From NCBI GenBank assembly GCA_002706985.1, contig PAKP01000087.1, forward strand, positions 28,256-92,255: a stretch of DNA of 64,000 nt, in the 5' to 3' direction. Positions 44,448-52,712 of the stretch are shown here, piece after piece (the first letter of the stretch is position 1; each line of letters starts with the position of its first letter). A model generated the notes under the pieces. It did not search any database. It was not told the origin of the DNA and saw nothing but the letters and a program-made list of their open reading frames with translations. The DNA comes from Sneathiella sp. GTDB lineage: Bacteria > Pseudomonadota > Alphaproteobacteria > Sneathiellales > Sneathiellaceae. The position numbers and the translations under genes were made by a program.

Positions 44448-45350
44448 TCATATCTTATTCCCCTTTGCCCGTAAAATCCGGATTGGTGTCGGATCAAGAG
44501 ATATGCGCAGCGGTGTTTCAAGGCAAATATCCCCGTCACATTGGCAGGGAAATACTTTTGAGGATTTTATCGAAATTTCCTTATCTGTCGTCAATGTCTC
44601 GACATCAGACAATCGCGACATTCGATTAAAGAGGAGCGCCATGCCGTACCGAAACGCGGCAACTAAGCCGGCGTTCTTAAGCAACACGACATCAAATCTT
44701 GGTTTTTCTATTCCGCCCTCCGCGGCAATGAGGAAAGGCCCGCCATAGTATCGAGCCTTGGAGATCACGACCGAAGCGGCAATATAGTGCTTTCCTTCGA
44801 TGCTAACCTCGAGCTCCATATCACGGAAGCCCGGTGATGCGCGGAATGCTGCAAAGACATACGCAAATGCACTAAACCGTTTTTTCTCGCCCGGGCGCAG
44901 CGCCGCAACGGTCAAGGAATCATAGCCCGCGCCCACCATCAGCAAAAAGCGCTTTTCATTTGCTCTTGCGGCATAAGCCGGTACCGGTAATGCCGTCGCT
45001 AGTACCTTGATCGCTTTTTCGATTGAGGCACCAACGCCAATTTCTCGTGCAAGCACATTCGCAGTGCCAAGTGGAATGACTCCAAGCGGTAATTCTCCGC
45101 CATCAAGCCCGTTCAGAATTTCCAATACCGTTCCGTCTCCTCCTGCCGCAACCAGCACGATATCGGGATCGTTCCGCGCCACCAGCTCTCGGGTCATTTC
45201 CGTTGCATGGCCCGGCCCCATGGTTTTCAATATCTCTACTTCACAATCCGTATCCGCAAGGCAGAGCAGCGCTTTGGAAAAGCGATTTTTGTTACGCATA
45301 CCTGATGTCGGATTGTGGATAATTACCAGACGCCGCTTTGACAGAGTCAT
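44448..45350 (-). CDS. Diacylglycerol/lipid kinase family protein
   Basis: A 300-residue kinase of the DAGK/YegS family. Residues 8-20 have the nucleotide-binding start IIHNPTSGMRNK; VLVAAGGDGTVLEILNGL is the GGDGT motif; PLGVIPLGTANVLAREI is the next conserved block. Members phosphorylate diacylglycerol or related lipids to phosphatidate. It is divergent from plcP, whose product would be diacylglycerol. No clear Shine-Dalgarno lies before 45350, so the exact start is uncertain. Confidence 0.88.
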   Translation of the reverse strand: MTLSKRRLVIIHNPTSGMRNKNRFSKALLCLADTDCEVEILKTMGPGHATEMTRELVARNDPDIVLVAAGGDGTVLEILNGLDGGELPLGVIPLGTANVLAREIGVGASIEKAIKVLATALPVPAYAARANEKRFLLMVGAGYDSLTVAALRPGEKKRFSAFAYVFAAFRASPGFRDMELEVSIEGKHYIAASVVISKARYYGGPFLIAAEGGIEKPRFDVVLLKNAGLVAAFRYGMALLFNRMSRLSDVETLTTDKEISIKSSKVFPCQCDGDICLETPLRISLDPTPIRILRAKGNKI

Positions 45351-45409
45351 GAGACTGACTTTCTAACGCAACAAAATCATAACTGCACAGTCATCAAACT
45401 GACTCTCTA
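45345..45409. repeat. Pair of 21-bp repeats in the lipid kinase / plcP control region
   Basis: AGTCATGAGACTGACTTTCTA (45345-45365, minus its last base) and AGTCATCAAACTGACTCTCTA (45389-45409) are 18/21 identical and start 44 bp apart, four times the 11-bp Pho-box period. The first copy covers the kinase start codon. Each contains AGTCAT plus CTGAC, similar to PhoB half-sites. Confidence 0.55.
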
Positions 45410-45453
45410 GAGGCCTAACACTTGCCCATATGATTGTTTCGCCATTGAAACCA

Positions 45454-45475
45454 TTTGATGACCGTTTGATGACAC
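45454..45475 (-). promoter_or_regulatory. Pho-box-like direct repeat near plcP
   Basis: On the minus strand GTGTCAT-CAAA-CGGTCAT-CAAA: two 7-mers separated by 4 bp, an 11-bp period, close to the PhoB consensus CTGTCAT-N4-CTGTCAT. It ends 19 bp before the plcP start. Its orientation reads toward the lipid kinase, but with the 21-bp repeats beside it control of both divergent genes is possible. Confidence 0.6.
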
Positions 45476-45494
45476 GCGAAAAGAGTCATGCGTA

Positions 45495-46352
45495 ATGGAT
45501 GCTCGCACAGTAACTCATAAGTATCGTTCGATCTGGATTTCAGACATTCATCTAGGGACACCCGGATGCAAGGCGAATTTCCTGCTCGATTTCCTGAGAA
45601 GCACCAAAAGCGATAATCTTTACCTCGTCGGGGATATTATCGACGGATGGAGCCTGCGGCAAGGCTGGTATTGGCCCCAGGAACATAATGACGTCATCCA
45701 AAAGCTTCTGCGAAAAGCACGGCAGGGCACCCGGGTTGTCTTCATTCCCGGCAATCATGACGAATTTGCCCGGCACTATGTCGACCTTGAGTTCGGGTCC
45801 ATTAAGGTCCTCCATGAAACCATCCACAAGACAGCGGACGGGCGGGAGTTTCTTGTTCTGCATGGTGACGAATTTGACGTCGTCGTGAAATATGCCCGCT
45901 GGCTGGCTTATCTCGGGGACTGGAGTTACGGGCTATGCCTGAAGCTCAATGATGTTCTGAATGCCGCTCGCGCCCGCCTTGGATATCCCTATTGGTCGCT
46001 CTCGGCCTATTTAAAGCTAAAGGTGAAAAACGCGGTGAAGTTCATCGCGGATTTCGAAAATGCGCTTGCCGATGTCGCTCGCGACCGCAAGGTAGACGGC
46101 ATTATCTGCGGCCATATCCACCATCCCGAAATCCGGGACATCAACGGCGTGACATATTGCAATGATGGCGACTGGGTCGAGAGCTGCTCGGCGTTGGTAG
46201 AGCATTTCGACGGTCATCTGGAACTAATCCACTGGATGGGCGCAGCGGCCTCCCTCTCCGATTCACAAGGAAACAAAACATGCGACTCATCCTCGTTACC
46301 GATGCCTGGCATCCTCAAGTCAATGGGGTTGTTCGGACGCTCTCGAACCTGA
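45495..46352 (+). CDS. plcP: PlcP-type phospholipase C (metallophosphoesterase, LpxH-like)
   Basis: A 285-residue calcineurin-like phosphoesterase. Metal ligands: D17 and H19 (SDIHLG), D47 (GDIID), N87-H88 (GNHDE), the His in LHGDEFD and GHIHHP. Databases often name this COG2908 group UDP-2,3-diacylglucosamine hydrolase, but alphaproteobacteria normally use LpxI for that step and the group includes PlcP, the phosphate-starvation phospholipase C of Sinorhizobium and marine relatives. The glycosyltransferase overlapping its 3' end by 73 nt fits the plcP-agt pair. Product of PlcP is diacylglycerol. Confidence 0.8.
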   Translation: MDARTVTHKYRSIWISDIHLGTPGCKANFLLDFLRSTKSDNLYLVGDIIDGWSLRQGWYWPQEHNDVIQKLLRKARQGTRVVFIPGNHDEFARHYVDLEFGSIKVLHETIHKTADGREFLVLHGDEFDVVVKYARWLAYLGDWSYGLCLKLNDVLNAARARLGYPYWSLSAYLKLKVKNAVKFIADFENALADVARDRKVDGIICGHIHHPEIRDINGVTYCNDGDWVESCSALVEHFDGHLELIHWMGAAASLSDSQGNKTCDSSSLPMPGILKSMGLFGRSRT

Positions 46353-47356
46353 GGGATTATCTGACGGGGCTCGGGGATGAGGTCGTTATGCTAACGCCGG
46401 AGCTTTTCATCTCCGTTCCCTGCCCGACCTATCCGGAAATCCGCCTGTCCCTTCTTCCGGCAAGGAAAATCAGGAAGATTTTTAACGACACGCCGCCAGA
46501 CGCAGTGCACATCGCAACGGAAGGGCCTCTCGGATATGCAACAAGACGTTATTGCCTCAAGAATGACATTCCCTTCACAACTGCCTTTCACACACGCTTC
46601 GCCGAGTATGTCCACGCCCGTATCCGGCTGCCATTACGCTGGGGTTACGCCGGACTAAAATGGTTTCATCGCCCGTCCCGTACCATCATGGTCGCAACAC
46701 CGAGCCTCGAGACTGATTTAGAAAGCCGCGGCTTTCGTCATATCCGGCGTTGGACCAGAGGGATCGACACTACGCTCTTTCACCCGCGGGAAAAAGCCGC
46801 GCTTGTTTATCAGCGCCCGATCTTTCTCTATGTCGGTCGCGTTGCCGTGGAAAAGAATATCGAAGACTTCCTAACCCTAGATCTGCCGGGGACCAAAGTC
46901 GTCGTCGGGGATGGCCCAATGCGAAAAGAATTGGAGCGTAAATACCCTGCCGTCGCGTTCCTCGGCCTGAAAGAGGGGGAAGAACTCGCCCGCGTCTACG
47001 CGAGCGCCGATGTTTTTGTGTTTCCAAGCAGAACCGATACCTTCGGCCTGGTCCTTCTGGAAGCGCTCGCGAGCGGTGTGCCTGTGGCGGCTTATCCGGT
47101 GACCGGGCCACTCGATGTGATCGGAGATCATCCGGTGGGCGTGCTGGATGAGGATCTGGAAAGTGCAGCGAAGAAAGCGCTTGAAATTGATCCGGCGGCC
47201 TGCCGCGACTACTCAATGAACTATTCATGGGCAACCAGCGCTGCGCAATTTAAAGACAACCTGGTGATCTTTACATCCACCGAGAACGCATCGGCGGCTG
47301 TGCAGTCGGACGAAAAAGCGGGCACTCTCGATCCTGAGTATTTGCTTAAAAAGTAA
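46280..47356 (+). CDS. agt: GT4-family glycosyltransferase, Agt-like (glycolipid synthesis)
   Basis: A 358-residue GT-B glycosyltransferase of family 4. N-terminus MRLILVTDAWHPQVNGVVRT is canonical, so the start is sound even though it lies 73 nt inside plcP; AAGGA precedes it. The donor site has IFLYVGRVAVEKNIEDF and the EX7E motif in FGLVLLEALASGVPVAA. In marine bacteria Agt glycosylates PlcP-derived diacylglycerol to mono-glycosyl lipids under phosphate limitation. Sugar specificity is not readable. Confidence 0.8.
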   Translation: MRLILVTDAWHPQVNGVVRTLSNLRDYLTGLGDEVVMLTPELFISVPCPTYPEIRLSLLPARKIRKIFNDTPPDAVHIATEGPLGYATRRYCLKNDIPFTTAFHTRFAEYVHARIRLPLRWGYAGLKWFHRPSRTIMVATPSLETDLESRGFRHIRRWTRGIDTTLFHPREKAALVYQRPIFLYVGRVAVEKNIEDFLTLDLPGTKVVVGDGPMRKELERKYPAVAFLGLKEGEELARVYASADVFVFPSRTDTFGLVLLEALASGVPVAAYPVTGPLDVIGDHPVGVLDEDLESAAKKALEIDPAACRDYSMNYSWATSAAQFKDNLVIFTSTENASAAVQSDEKAGTLDPEYLLKK

Positions 47357-47437
47357 GTCGCGAGTGATCCGGCTAACCTTGAAAGACGTATTCGAGGTTA
47401 TGATACGGATTTCTTCCACAATACAGCCTGCCTGATC

Positions 47438-48886
47438 GTGACAAAACAAACCTCTCGTGATCCCATTTCAATCCATTGGTTTCGTCAGGATTTGCGCCTG
47501 TCCGACAATCCGGCGTTAATGGCCGCAGCGGAGGCAGGCAGCTTGATACCGGTATATATCCTCGATGATGAGAATGCAGAAGAATGGAAGATGGGTGGAG
47601 CAAGCCGCTGGTGGCTTCATCGTTCCCTTTCCTCCTTGAATGGCTCATTACAGGGAAAGCTCCTGCTTTTCCAAGGCAATGCGGAGAAAATACTACCGGC
47701 CCTTGCCGAAAAAACCGGAGCAAGCACTGTTACCTGGAATCGCTGCTACGAGCCCTGGCGGATACAGCGCGACAAAAAAATCAAAGCCATTCTTAGTTCT
47801 GGCGGCATTGACGTCATTTCAAAAAACGGCTCATTGTTATGGGAGCCATGGGATGTCTTAAAGTCCGATGGAACGCCCTATCGTGTTTTCACGCCTTTCT
47901 ACCGGAAAGGCTGTCTGAACAGCATATCTCCCAAAAAGCCCGCAAAAGCTCCTTCCGAAATTGACTTTGCTGAAGCCGAAGATCTGAAGGGCGAACTCAC
48001 GCTCTCGGATATGGGATTGAATCCATCACAGTGGAGTATCGGGAAATCTCCTGACTGGATTCCCGGCGAAATGGGTGCACAAGATGCTTTGACCCATTTT
48101 CTGGATAACGGCATTCAGGGGTATAAAGACGGCAGGAATTTTCCGGCGGCTGAAAACTGCTCCCATCTCTCCCCTCATTTGCATTTCGGTGAGATATCGC
48201 CGCACCAGGTTTGGTATGCCTTGGCCTTCCGCGAACATCTTTTGGAGGGAGATGAGCACCCGGATCATTTTCGGATGGAACTCGCCTGGCGGGAGTTTTC
48301 ATACAGTTTGTTGTACCATAATCCTGAATTGCCAAAGAAAAATCTTCAGGACAAGTTTGATCTCTTTCCCTGGCGCAAGGATGAGGATGCGCTTCGCGCG
48401 TGGCAGCAGGGGAAGACAGGCATTCCGTTTGTTGATGCCGGAATGCGGGAGCTATGGCAGACCGGCTCCATGCATAACCGGGTCCGCATGGTTACCGCCT
48501 CCTTCCTTGTGAAAAACCTGATGATCGACTGGCGGGAAGGCGAGCGCTGGTTCTGGGACTGTCTCGTCGATGCCGACCTTGCCAACAACAGCGCCAGCTG
48601 GCAATGGGTAGCCGGATCCGGCGCGGATGCTGCGCCTTATTTTCGCATCTTCAATCCCGCAACGCAGGGCCTGCGCTTTGATCCGGAAGGGGAATACACC
48701 AGAAAATACCTGCCCGAACTTGCGGCCCTGCCGGACAAATGGCTTTTCAACCCTTGGGACGCCCCGGCAGACGTCCTGAAGGAAGCCAATGTGGTCCTGG
48801 GCGAAACCTATCCCCATCCGATTGTTGGTCTGAAATCATCACGCCGACGCGCATTGGACGCCTTCGCCGACTTGAAGGACAGGTAA
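47438..48886 (+). CDS. phrB: Deoxyribodipyrimidine photolyase
   Basis: A 482-residue class I CPD photolyase. The N-terminal antenna domain starts IHWFRQDLRLSDNPAL; the C-terminal FAD domain has GMRELWQTGSMHNRVRM, WFWDCLVDADLANNSASWQW and FRIFNPATQG. It repairs cyclobutane pyrimidine dimers with blue light. It starts at GTG (47438), 81 nt after agt. Its stop is 5 bp from that of the convergent SDR gene. Confidence 0.94.
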   Translation: MTKQTSRDPISIHWFRQDLRLSDNPALMAAAEAGSLIPVYILDDENAEEWKMGGASRWWLHRSLSSLNGSLQGKLLLFQGNAEKILPALAEKTGASTVTWNRCYEPWRIQRDKKIKAILSSGGIDVISKNGSLLWEPWDVLKSDGTPYRVFTPFYRKGCLNSISPKKPAKAPSEIDFAEAEDLKGELTLSDMGLNPSQWSIGKSPDWIPGEMGAQDALTHFLDNGIQGYKDGRNFPAAENCSHLSPHLHFGEISPHQVWYALAFREHLLEGDEHPDHFRMELAWREFSYSLLYHNPELPKKNLQDKFDLFPWRKDEDALRAWQQGKTGIPFVDAGMRELWQTGSMHNRVRMVTASFLVKNLMIDWREGERWFWDCLVDADLANNSASWQWVAGSGADAAPYFRIFNPATQGLRFDPEGEYTRKYLPELAALPDKWLFNPWDAPADVLKEANVVLGETYPHPIVGLKSSRRRALDAFADLKDR

Positions 48887-48891
48887 AACTC

Positions 48892-49677
48892 CTAGGACAA
48901 GCCCGCCGTATACATCCGGTTCGCAGTCGGACTGATAACCAGTTGATTGACGCACACACGTTTGTCGAGCTGCGCGAGGAACAGAATGGTTTCTCCCAGA
49001 TCTTCCCCCTGCAGCATCACGGCTTTTTCCTCGTCCGTCACCTTTACCGGCCGGTTTTCGAGAATGGGGGTTGCCACTTCTCCCGGGCAGAGAGCGCAAG
49101 AACGAATTCCATTTATAGCCTCTTCCATATTGAGGCTCTCGCTCATGGCGACCATTCCATGCTTCGCAGCAGTGTAGGCTGGCCCAGTCAATTTCGAAAC
49201 CCGGACCCCAGCCCAGGAGGCGACATTCACGATCAATCCCTCCTTTTGACGGCGCATGATGGGAAGTACGGATCGGCAGCAATAAAAGGCACCGTTCAGG
49301 TCAATATCGACAACAGAGTCCCAGCCTTGTGTTTCGACTTCCTTCCAGCTGCGGTTCTTGACATTGATACCAGCGCTCAGCACGGCAACATCGAGCCGTT
49401 TAAACCGCTCCTCAATCCGGGCCACGACTCTCGAAACGCTATCGTTATCCGAAACATCCAGCTCCTCAATAACCGGTGTTTTTCCAGACTTTTCAACCAG
49501 CGCCGCCGTTTCCTCAAGATTTTCCCGGCGGCGGCCGGAGAGAATTACCTCCATTCCGGCCTGCGCCAACGACACGGCTCCCGCCTGCCCAATTCCGGTT
49601 CCGGCGCCCGTAATCCAGGCAACTTTTCCGTTCAAATCGCGGAGCGCGCTTTCTCCATTTCCTGCTATCCCTGCCAT
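48892..49677 (-). CDS. Short-chain dehydrogenase/reductase
   Basis: A 261-residue SDR. NAD(P) motif VAWITGAGTGIGQAG at about residues 18-32, NAG-like LSAGINVKN, catalytic Ser in NVASWAG and YxxxK in AYTAAKHGM. The R-R pair (SGRRRENL) after the second strand suggests NADP. Substrate unknown. ATG at 49677 has AAGGGA upstream; a longer in-frame start is not supported. Confidence 0.9.
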   Translation of the reverse strand: MAGIAGNGESALRDLNGKVAWITGAGTGIGQAGAVSLAQAGMEVILSGRRRENLEETAALVEKSGKTPVIEELDVSDNDSVSRVVARIEERFKRLDVAVLSAGINVKNRSWKEVETQGWDSVVDIDLNGAFYCCRSVLPIMRRQKEGLIVNVASWAGVRVSKLTGPAYTAAKHGMVAMSESLNMEEAINGIRSCALCPGEVATPILENRPVKVTDEEKAVMLQGEDLGETILFLAQLDKRVCVNQLVISPTANRMYTAGLS

Positions 49678-49797
49678 CTCGATATCCCTTTTTTTATATT
49701 CCGGCCATGCATCCTTCATCCGTCACGACAGGCGAACACCGAGCATGAACTCTGTTTATAGTTTAGCGAATGCAAGGGGCTTTGTCGTGATAAACCG

Positions 49798-50889
49798 CTA
49801 ATTACCTTCAAGCCGTCTTTCACTGTCAGGGTCGAAAATATGCAGGTGATCGGGCGTCACACGGATTGCCAATACCTCTCCGCTCTTGACGTTCCGTATA
49901 CCGTCAAGCCGAACGGTGAGGTTGGACCTGCTTTCCCCGAAATGACCGTGTACCAAGGTGTCAGCACCAAGTTGCTCAACCATGGCAACCGTCATGGGAA
50001 CAGCATCCGGATCATCCGCCACCAGCTCCAGATGTTCCGGTCGCACGCCGAGAATGACATTCTTGTTACTATATTCCGGCATCCCCCCGTTGCCCAGCGG
50101 CAGGGCTGCCTGACCGGAGATCGTGATATTTTCCCCCGTTTCATCGATTTTCGCTTCCGCAAAATTCATGGCGGGGGAGCCTATGAAACCGGCAACAAAA
50201 AGAGAGGCGGGTTTCTGGTACAGTTCAATCGGTGTGCCGAGCTGTTCGACATTGCCGGCGTTCAGAACCATCAACCGCTGACCAAGTGTCATTGCCTCAA
50301 CCTGGTCATGGGTAACATAAATGCTTGTAATCCCTAGATTAGCCTGAAGGGACTTGATCTCGAGCCGCATCTGAACACGAAGCTTGGCATCCAGATTGGA
50401 CAGCGGCTCATCAAATAAAAAGACGCTCGGCTCGCGAACGATGGCCCGTCCCATTGCGACGCGCTGGCGCTGGCCACCGCTTAACTGCCGGGGTTTACGG
50501 GTAAGTTGTTCATCCGTGAGCTCCAGAATAGCCGCCGCTTTTTTAACACGCTCTTCTATCTCGGACTTGGGCAGCCCCATGATCTTAAGGCCATATGCCA
50601 TATTCTTATAAACGCTCATATGTGGATAAAGGGCATAGTTCTGGAACACCATGGCAATGTCCCGCTCCGATGGCTCCAGATTATTCACGACCCGGTCCCC
50701 GATGCGCAACTGGCCTTCCGTGATCGACTCAAGTCCGGCGATCATCCGAAGCAATGTCGATTTTCCGCAACCGGACGGCCCGACAAGCACAAGAAACTCG
50801 CCCTCCTCAATCGTCACATCCACGCCATGGATGGCTTTGAAGCCATTTGGGTAGGTCTTGCGTAATCCTTCTAGAATGACCCGTGCCAT
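49798..50889 (-). CDS. ugpC: sn-Glycerol-3-phosphate ABC transporter ATPase UgpC
   Basis: A 363-residue CUT1 ATPase with Walker A GPSGCGKST, signature LSGGQRQRVAMGRAIV, Walker B VFLFDEPLSNLDAKLR and a C-terminal TOBE/OB domain (VILGVRPEHLEL). Position as the last gene of ugpBAEC and the gene order identify UgpC. It powers import of glycerol-3-phosphate and glycerophosphodiesters. Confidence 0.92.
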   Translation of the reverse strand: MARVILEGLRKTYPNGFKAIHGVDVTIEEGEFLVLVGPSGCGKSTLLRMIAGLESITEGQLRIGDRVVNNLEPSERDIAMVFQNYALYPHMSVYKNMAYGLKIMGLPKSEIEERVKKAAAILELTDEQLTRKPRQLSGGQRQRVAMGRAIVREPSVFLFDEPLSNLDAKLRVQMRLEIKSLQANLGITSIYVTHDQVEAMTLGQRLMVLNAGNVEQLGTPIELYQKPASLFVAGFIGSPAMNFAEAKIDETGENITISGQAALPLGNGGMPEYSNKNVILGVRPEHLELVADDPDAVPMTVAMVEQLGADTLVHGHFGESRSNLTVRLDGIRNVKSGEVLAIRVTPDHLHIFDPDSERRLEGN

Positions 50890-50908
50890 CTTCCTGTTTT
50901 CCTCAAAC

Positions 50909-51757
50909 TTATTTTTCTGTTTCCGTCAGACCCCGGACGAAGAGGCTTTGCATGAATATGACCACGCAAATAGGCGGCAGCATCGCCAGAAGCGCGGTCA
51001 TCATGATTACATTCCACTCCGGCGCCTGCTCCGCAGCCTCCAGCATCTGTTTGATCCCCATAACAACCGTATACATCTGTGGTTCCGACGTAATCAGGAG
51101 CGGCCAGAGATACTGATTCCAGCCATATATGAACAGAATCACAAAAAGCGCCGCAATATTTGTCCGCGACATCGGCACCAGAATATCCCAGAAAAACCGC
51201 ATGGGACCGGCGCCGTCAATGCGCGCTGCTTCCAGCAACTCATCAGGGATAGTCAGGAATACTTGCCGGAACATGAAGGTTGCCGTGGCCGAGGCTATCA
51301 ATGGGATGGACAGGCCCCAATAACTATCCAGCATCCCGAGATTGGCGACGACCTCATAGGTCGGCAAAATCCGCACCTCCACCGGCAGCATCAACGTAAT
51401 GAAGATCATCCAGAAGAAAAACATGCGGAAAGGGAATCGGAAATAAACAATGGCGAAAGCGGACAGCAGGGAAATCACAATCTTGCCGACAGCAATCATC
51501 AGCGCCATCAACAGGCTGTTGAAAAGCATCCTGGCGACACCTTCTCCGCTCTGTCCGGAAAGCCCCTTATTCAGGGCAATATCCAGATTCTCAAAGAAGA
51601 ACCCGCCGGGCAGCAAAGGCAAAGGAACCTGCGTCATGCGGGTTTCGGGATGACTGGCGGCCACGAACATGATCCAGATCGGGAAGGCGATCATCACAAC
51701 GCCAAGGATCAGCATGATATGGGAGAAGAATGTCAAAAGCGGGCGGTTTTCAACCAT
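50909..51757 (-). CDS. ugpE: sn-Glycerol-3-phosphate ABC transporter permease UgpE
   Basis: A 282-residue MalG-type permease with six helices and EAA loop LEAARIDGAGPMRFFWDILVP. The segment LLITSEPQMYTVVMGIKQML is characteristic of UgpE. Its ATG shares the A of the ugpA stop (TGATG). Confidence 0.92.
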   Translation of the reverse strand: MVENRPLLTFFSHIMLILGVVMIAFPIWIMFVAASHPETRMTQVPLPLLPGGFFFENLDIALNKGLSGQSGEGVARMLFNSLLMALMIAVGKIVISLLSAFAIVYFRFPFRMFFFWMIFITLMLPVEVRILPTYEVVANLGMLDSYWGLSIPLIASATATFMFRQVFLTIPDELLEAARIDGAGPMRFFWDILVPMSRTNIAALFVILFIYGWNQYLWPLLITSEPQMYTVVMGIKQMLEAAEQAPEWNVIMMTALLAMLPPICVVIFMQSLFVRGLTETEK

Positions 51758-52638
51758 CAGTATGCCACCTTCTTCTCGATATATTTGAACTGGGCGACCG
51801 TCAGGCCGATCACGATAATCATCAGGATGACCGATTGCGCCGCTGAACCACCGAGGTCGAGCCCGACAAACCCGTCATTGAAAACCTTATAGACGAGCGT
51901 GTTCGTGGCGCCCGCGGGTCCGCCCGCCGTTACTGCGTGGATAACACCGAACGTTTCAAAAAAGGCGTAAACGATATTGATCACCAGCAAAAAGAATGTC
52001 GTGGGTGACAGCAGCGGCAGGATAATATCGATTGTGCGCCGTCCCGGCCCCGCGCCATCAATTGCGGCGGCCTCAATCAATGATCTCGGGATCGACTGCA
52101 GACCGGCGAGGAAAAACAGGAAATTATAGGCGACCTGCTTCCAGGCGGATGCCATAACGACAAGCGCCATGGCCTCACTGCCACTCAGCTGGTGATTCCA
52201 GTCATACCCAAGCGCGGAAAGAGCATAGCTGACTACACCGAGGGTCGGGTTAAACATAAACACCCAAAGGGCCCCGGCTGTTACGGGCGCCACGGCGTAG
52301 GGCCAGATCAATAACGTCCTATACACCCCTGTTCCCTTGATAACACGATCCGCGAAAAGCGCGAGCAACAGTGCAAATGACATGGACAGGAAGGCGACAA
52401 GAAAAGAAAAGACCACTGTGATCTCGAAGGAGCTCCAATACAGCGGATCCTGAAAGAGTTCCTCGAAGTTTTTGAACCAGACAAATTCGGTTTTCAGGCC
52501 AAAGGGATCCTCAATCAAAACCGATTGATAGAGTGCCTGACTTGCCGGCCAGATAAAGAACACTAGCGTGACCACAATCTGCGGCAGGACCAGCAGGAAC
52601 GGCAGCACAGACGGCCCGAAGTGAACATTCTTCAACAT
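51757..52638 (-). CDS. ugpA: sn-Glycerol-3-phosphate ABC transporter permease UgpA
   Basis: A 293-residue MalF-type permease with six helices. Typical for UgpA are [20 protein letters not shown], the EAA loop [21 protein letters not shown] and [20 protein letters not shown]. It pairs with UgpE. Confidence 0.93.
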   Translation of the reverse strand: MLKNVHFGPSVLPFLLVLPQIVVTLVFFIWPASQALYQSVLIEDPFGLKTEFVWFKNFEELFQDPLYWSSFEITVVFSFLVAFLSMSFALLLALFADRVIKGTGVYRTLLIWPYAVAPVTAGALWVFMFNPTLGVVSYALSALGYDWNHQLSGSEAMALVVMASAWKQVAYNFLFFLAGLQSIPRSLIEAAAIDGAGPGRRTIDIILPLLSPTTFFLLVINIVYAFFETFGVIHAVTAGGPAGATNTLVYKVFNDGFVGLDLGGSAAQSVILMIIVIGLTVAQFKYIEKKVAY

Positions 52639-52660
52639 GTACGGTTACCCCTCCGATGAT

Positions 52661-52692
52661 GCCGCCGCAGCGGGAGGAAGCGCTGCGGCGGT
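52661..52692 (-). other. Hairpin between ugpB and ugpA
   Basis: GCCGCCGCAGCG (52661-52672) pairs with CGCTGCGGCGGT (52681-52692), loop of 8 nt, eleven perfect pairs plus one terminal mismatch/wobble. No U-tract follows on the minus strand, so it is more likely an mRNA 3'-end stabiliser for ugpB than a terminator. Confidence 0.6.
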
Positions 52693-52712
52693 CTCAATCA
52701 GAAAATCAAACG

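Noticed and set aside
45495..46352. Assignment of the phosphoesterase as LpxH (lipid A synthesis)
   Set aside because: Context (overlapping GT4 gene, Pho-box, divergent lipid kinase) and the usual absence of LpxH in alphaproteobacteria favour PlcP. LpxH remains a formal alternative.
48892..49677. SDR as a DprE2-like epimerase partner for the HAD-UbiA pathway
   Set aside because: The protein is a generic SDR, on a different transcription unit, and no DprE1-type flavoprotein is nearby.
50858..51892. 344-codon plus-strand frame opposite ugpE
   Set aside because: It lies antisense to the well-conserved ugpE gene, is very rich in His, Gln, Asn and Arg as shadow frames are, and has no recognisable domain.
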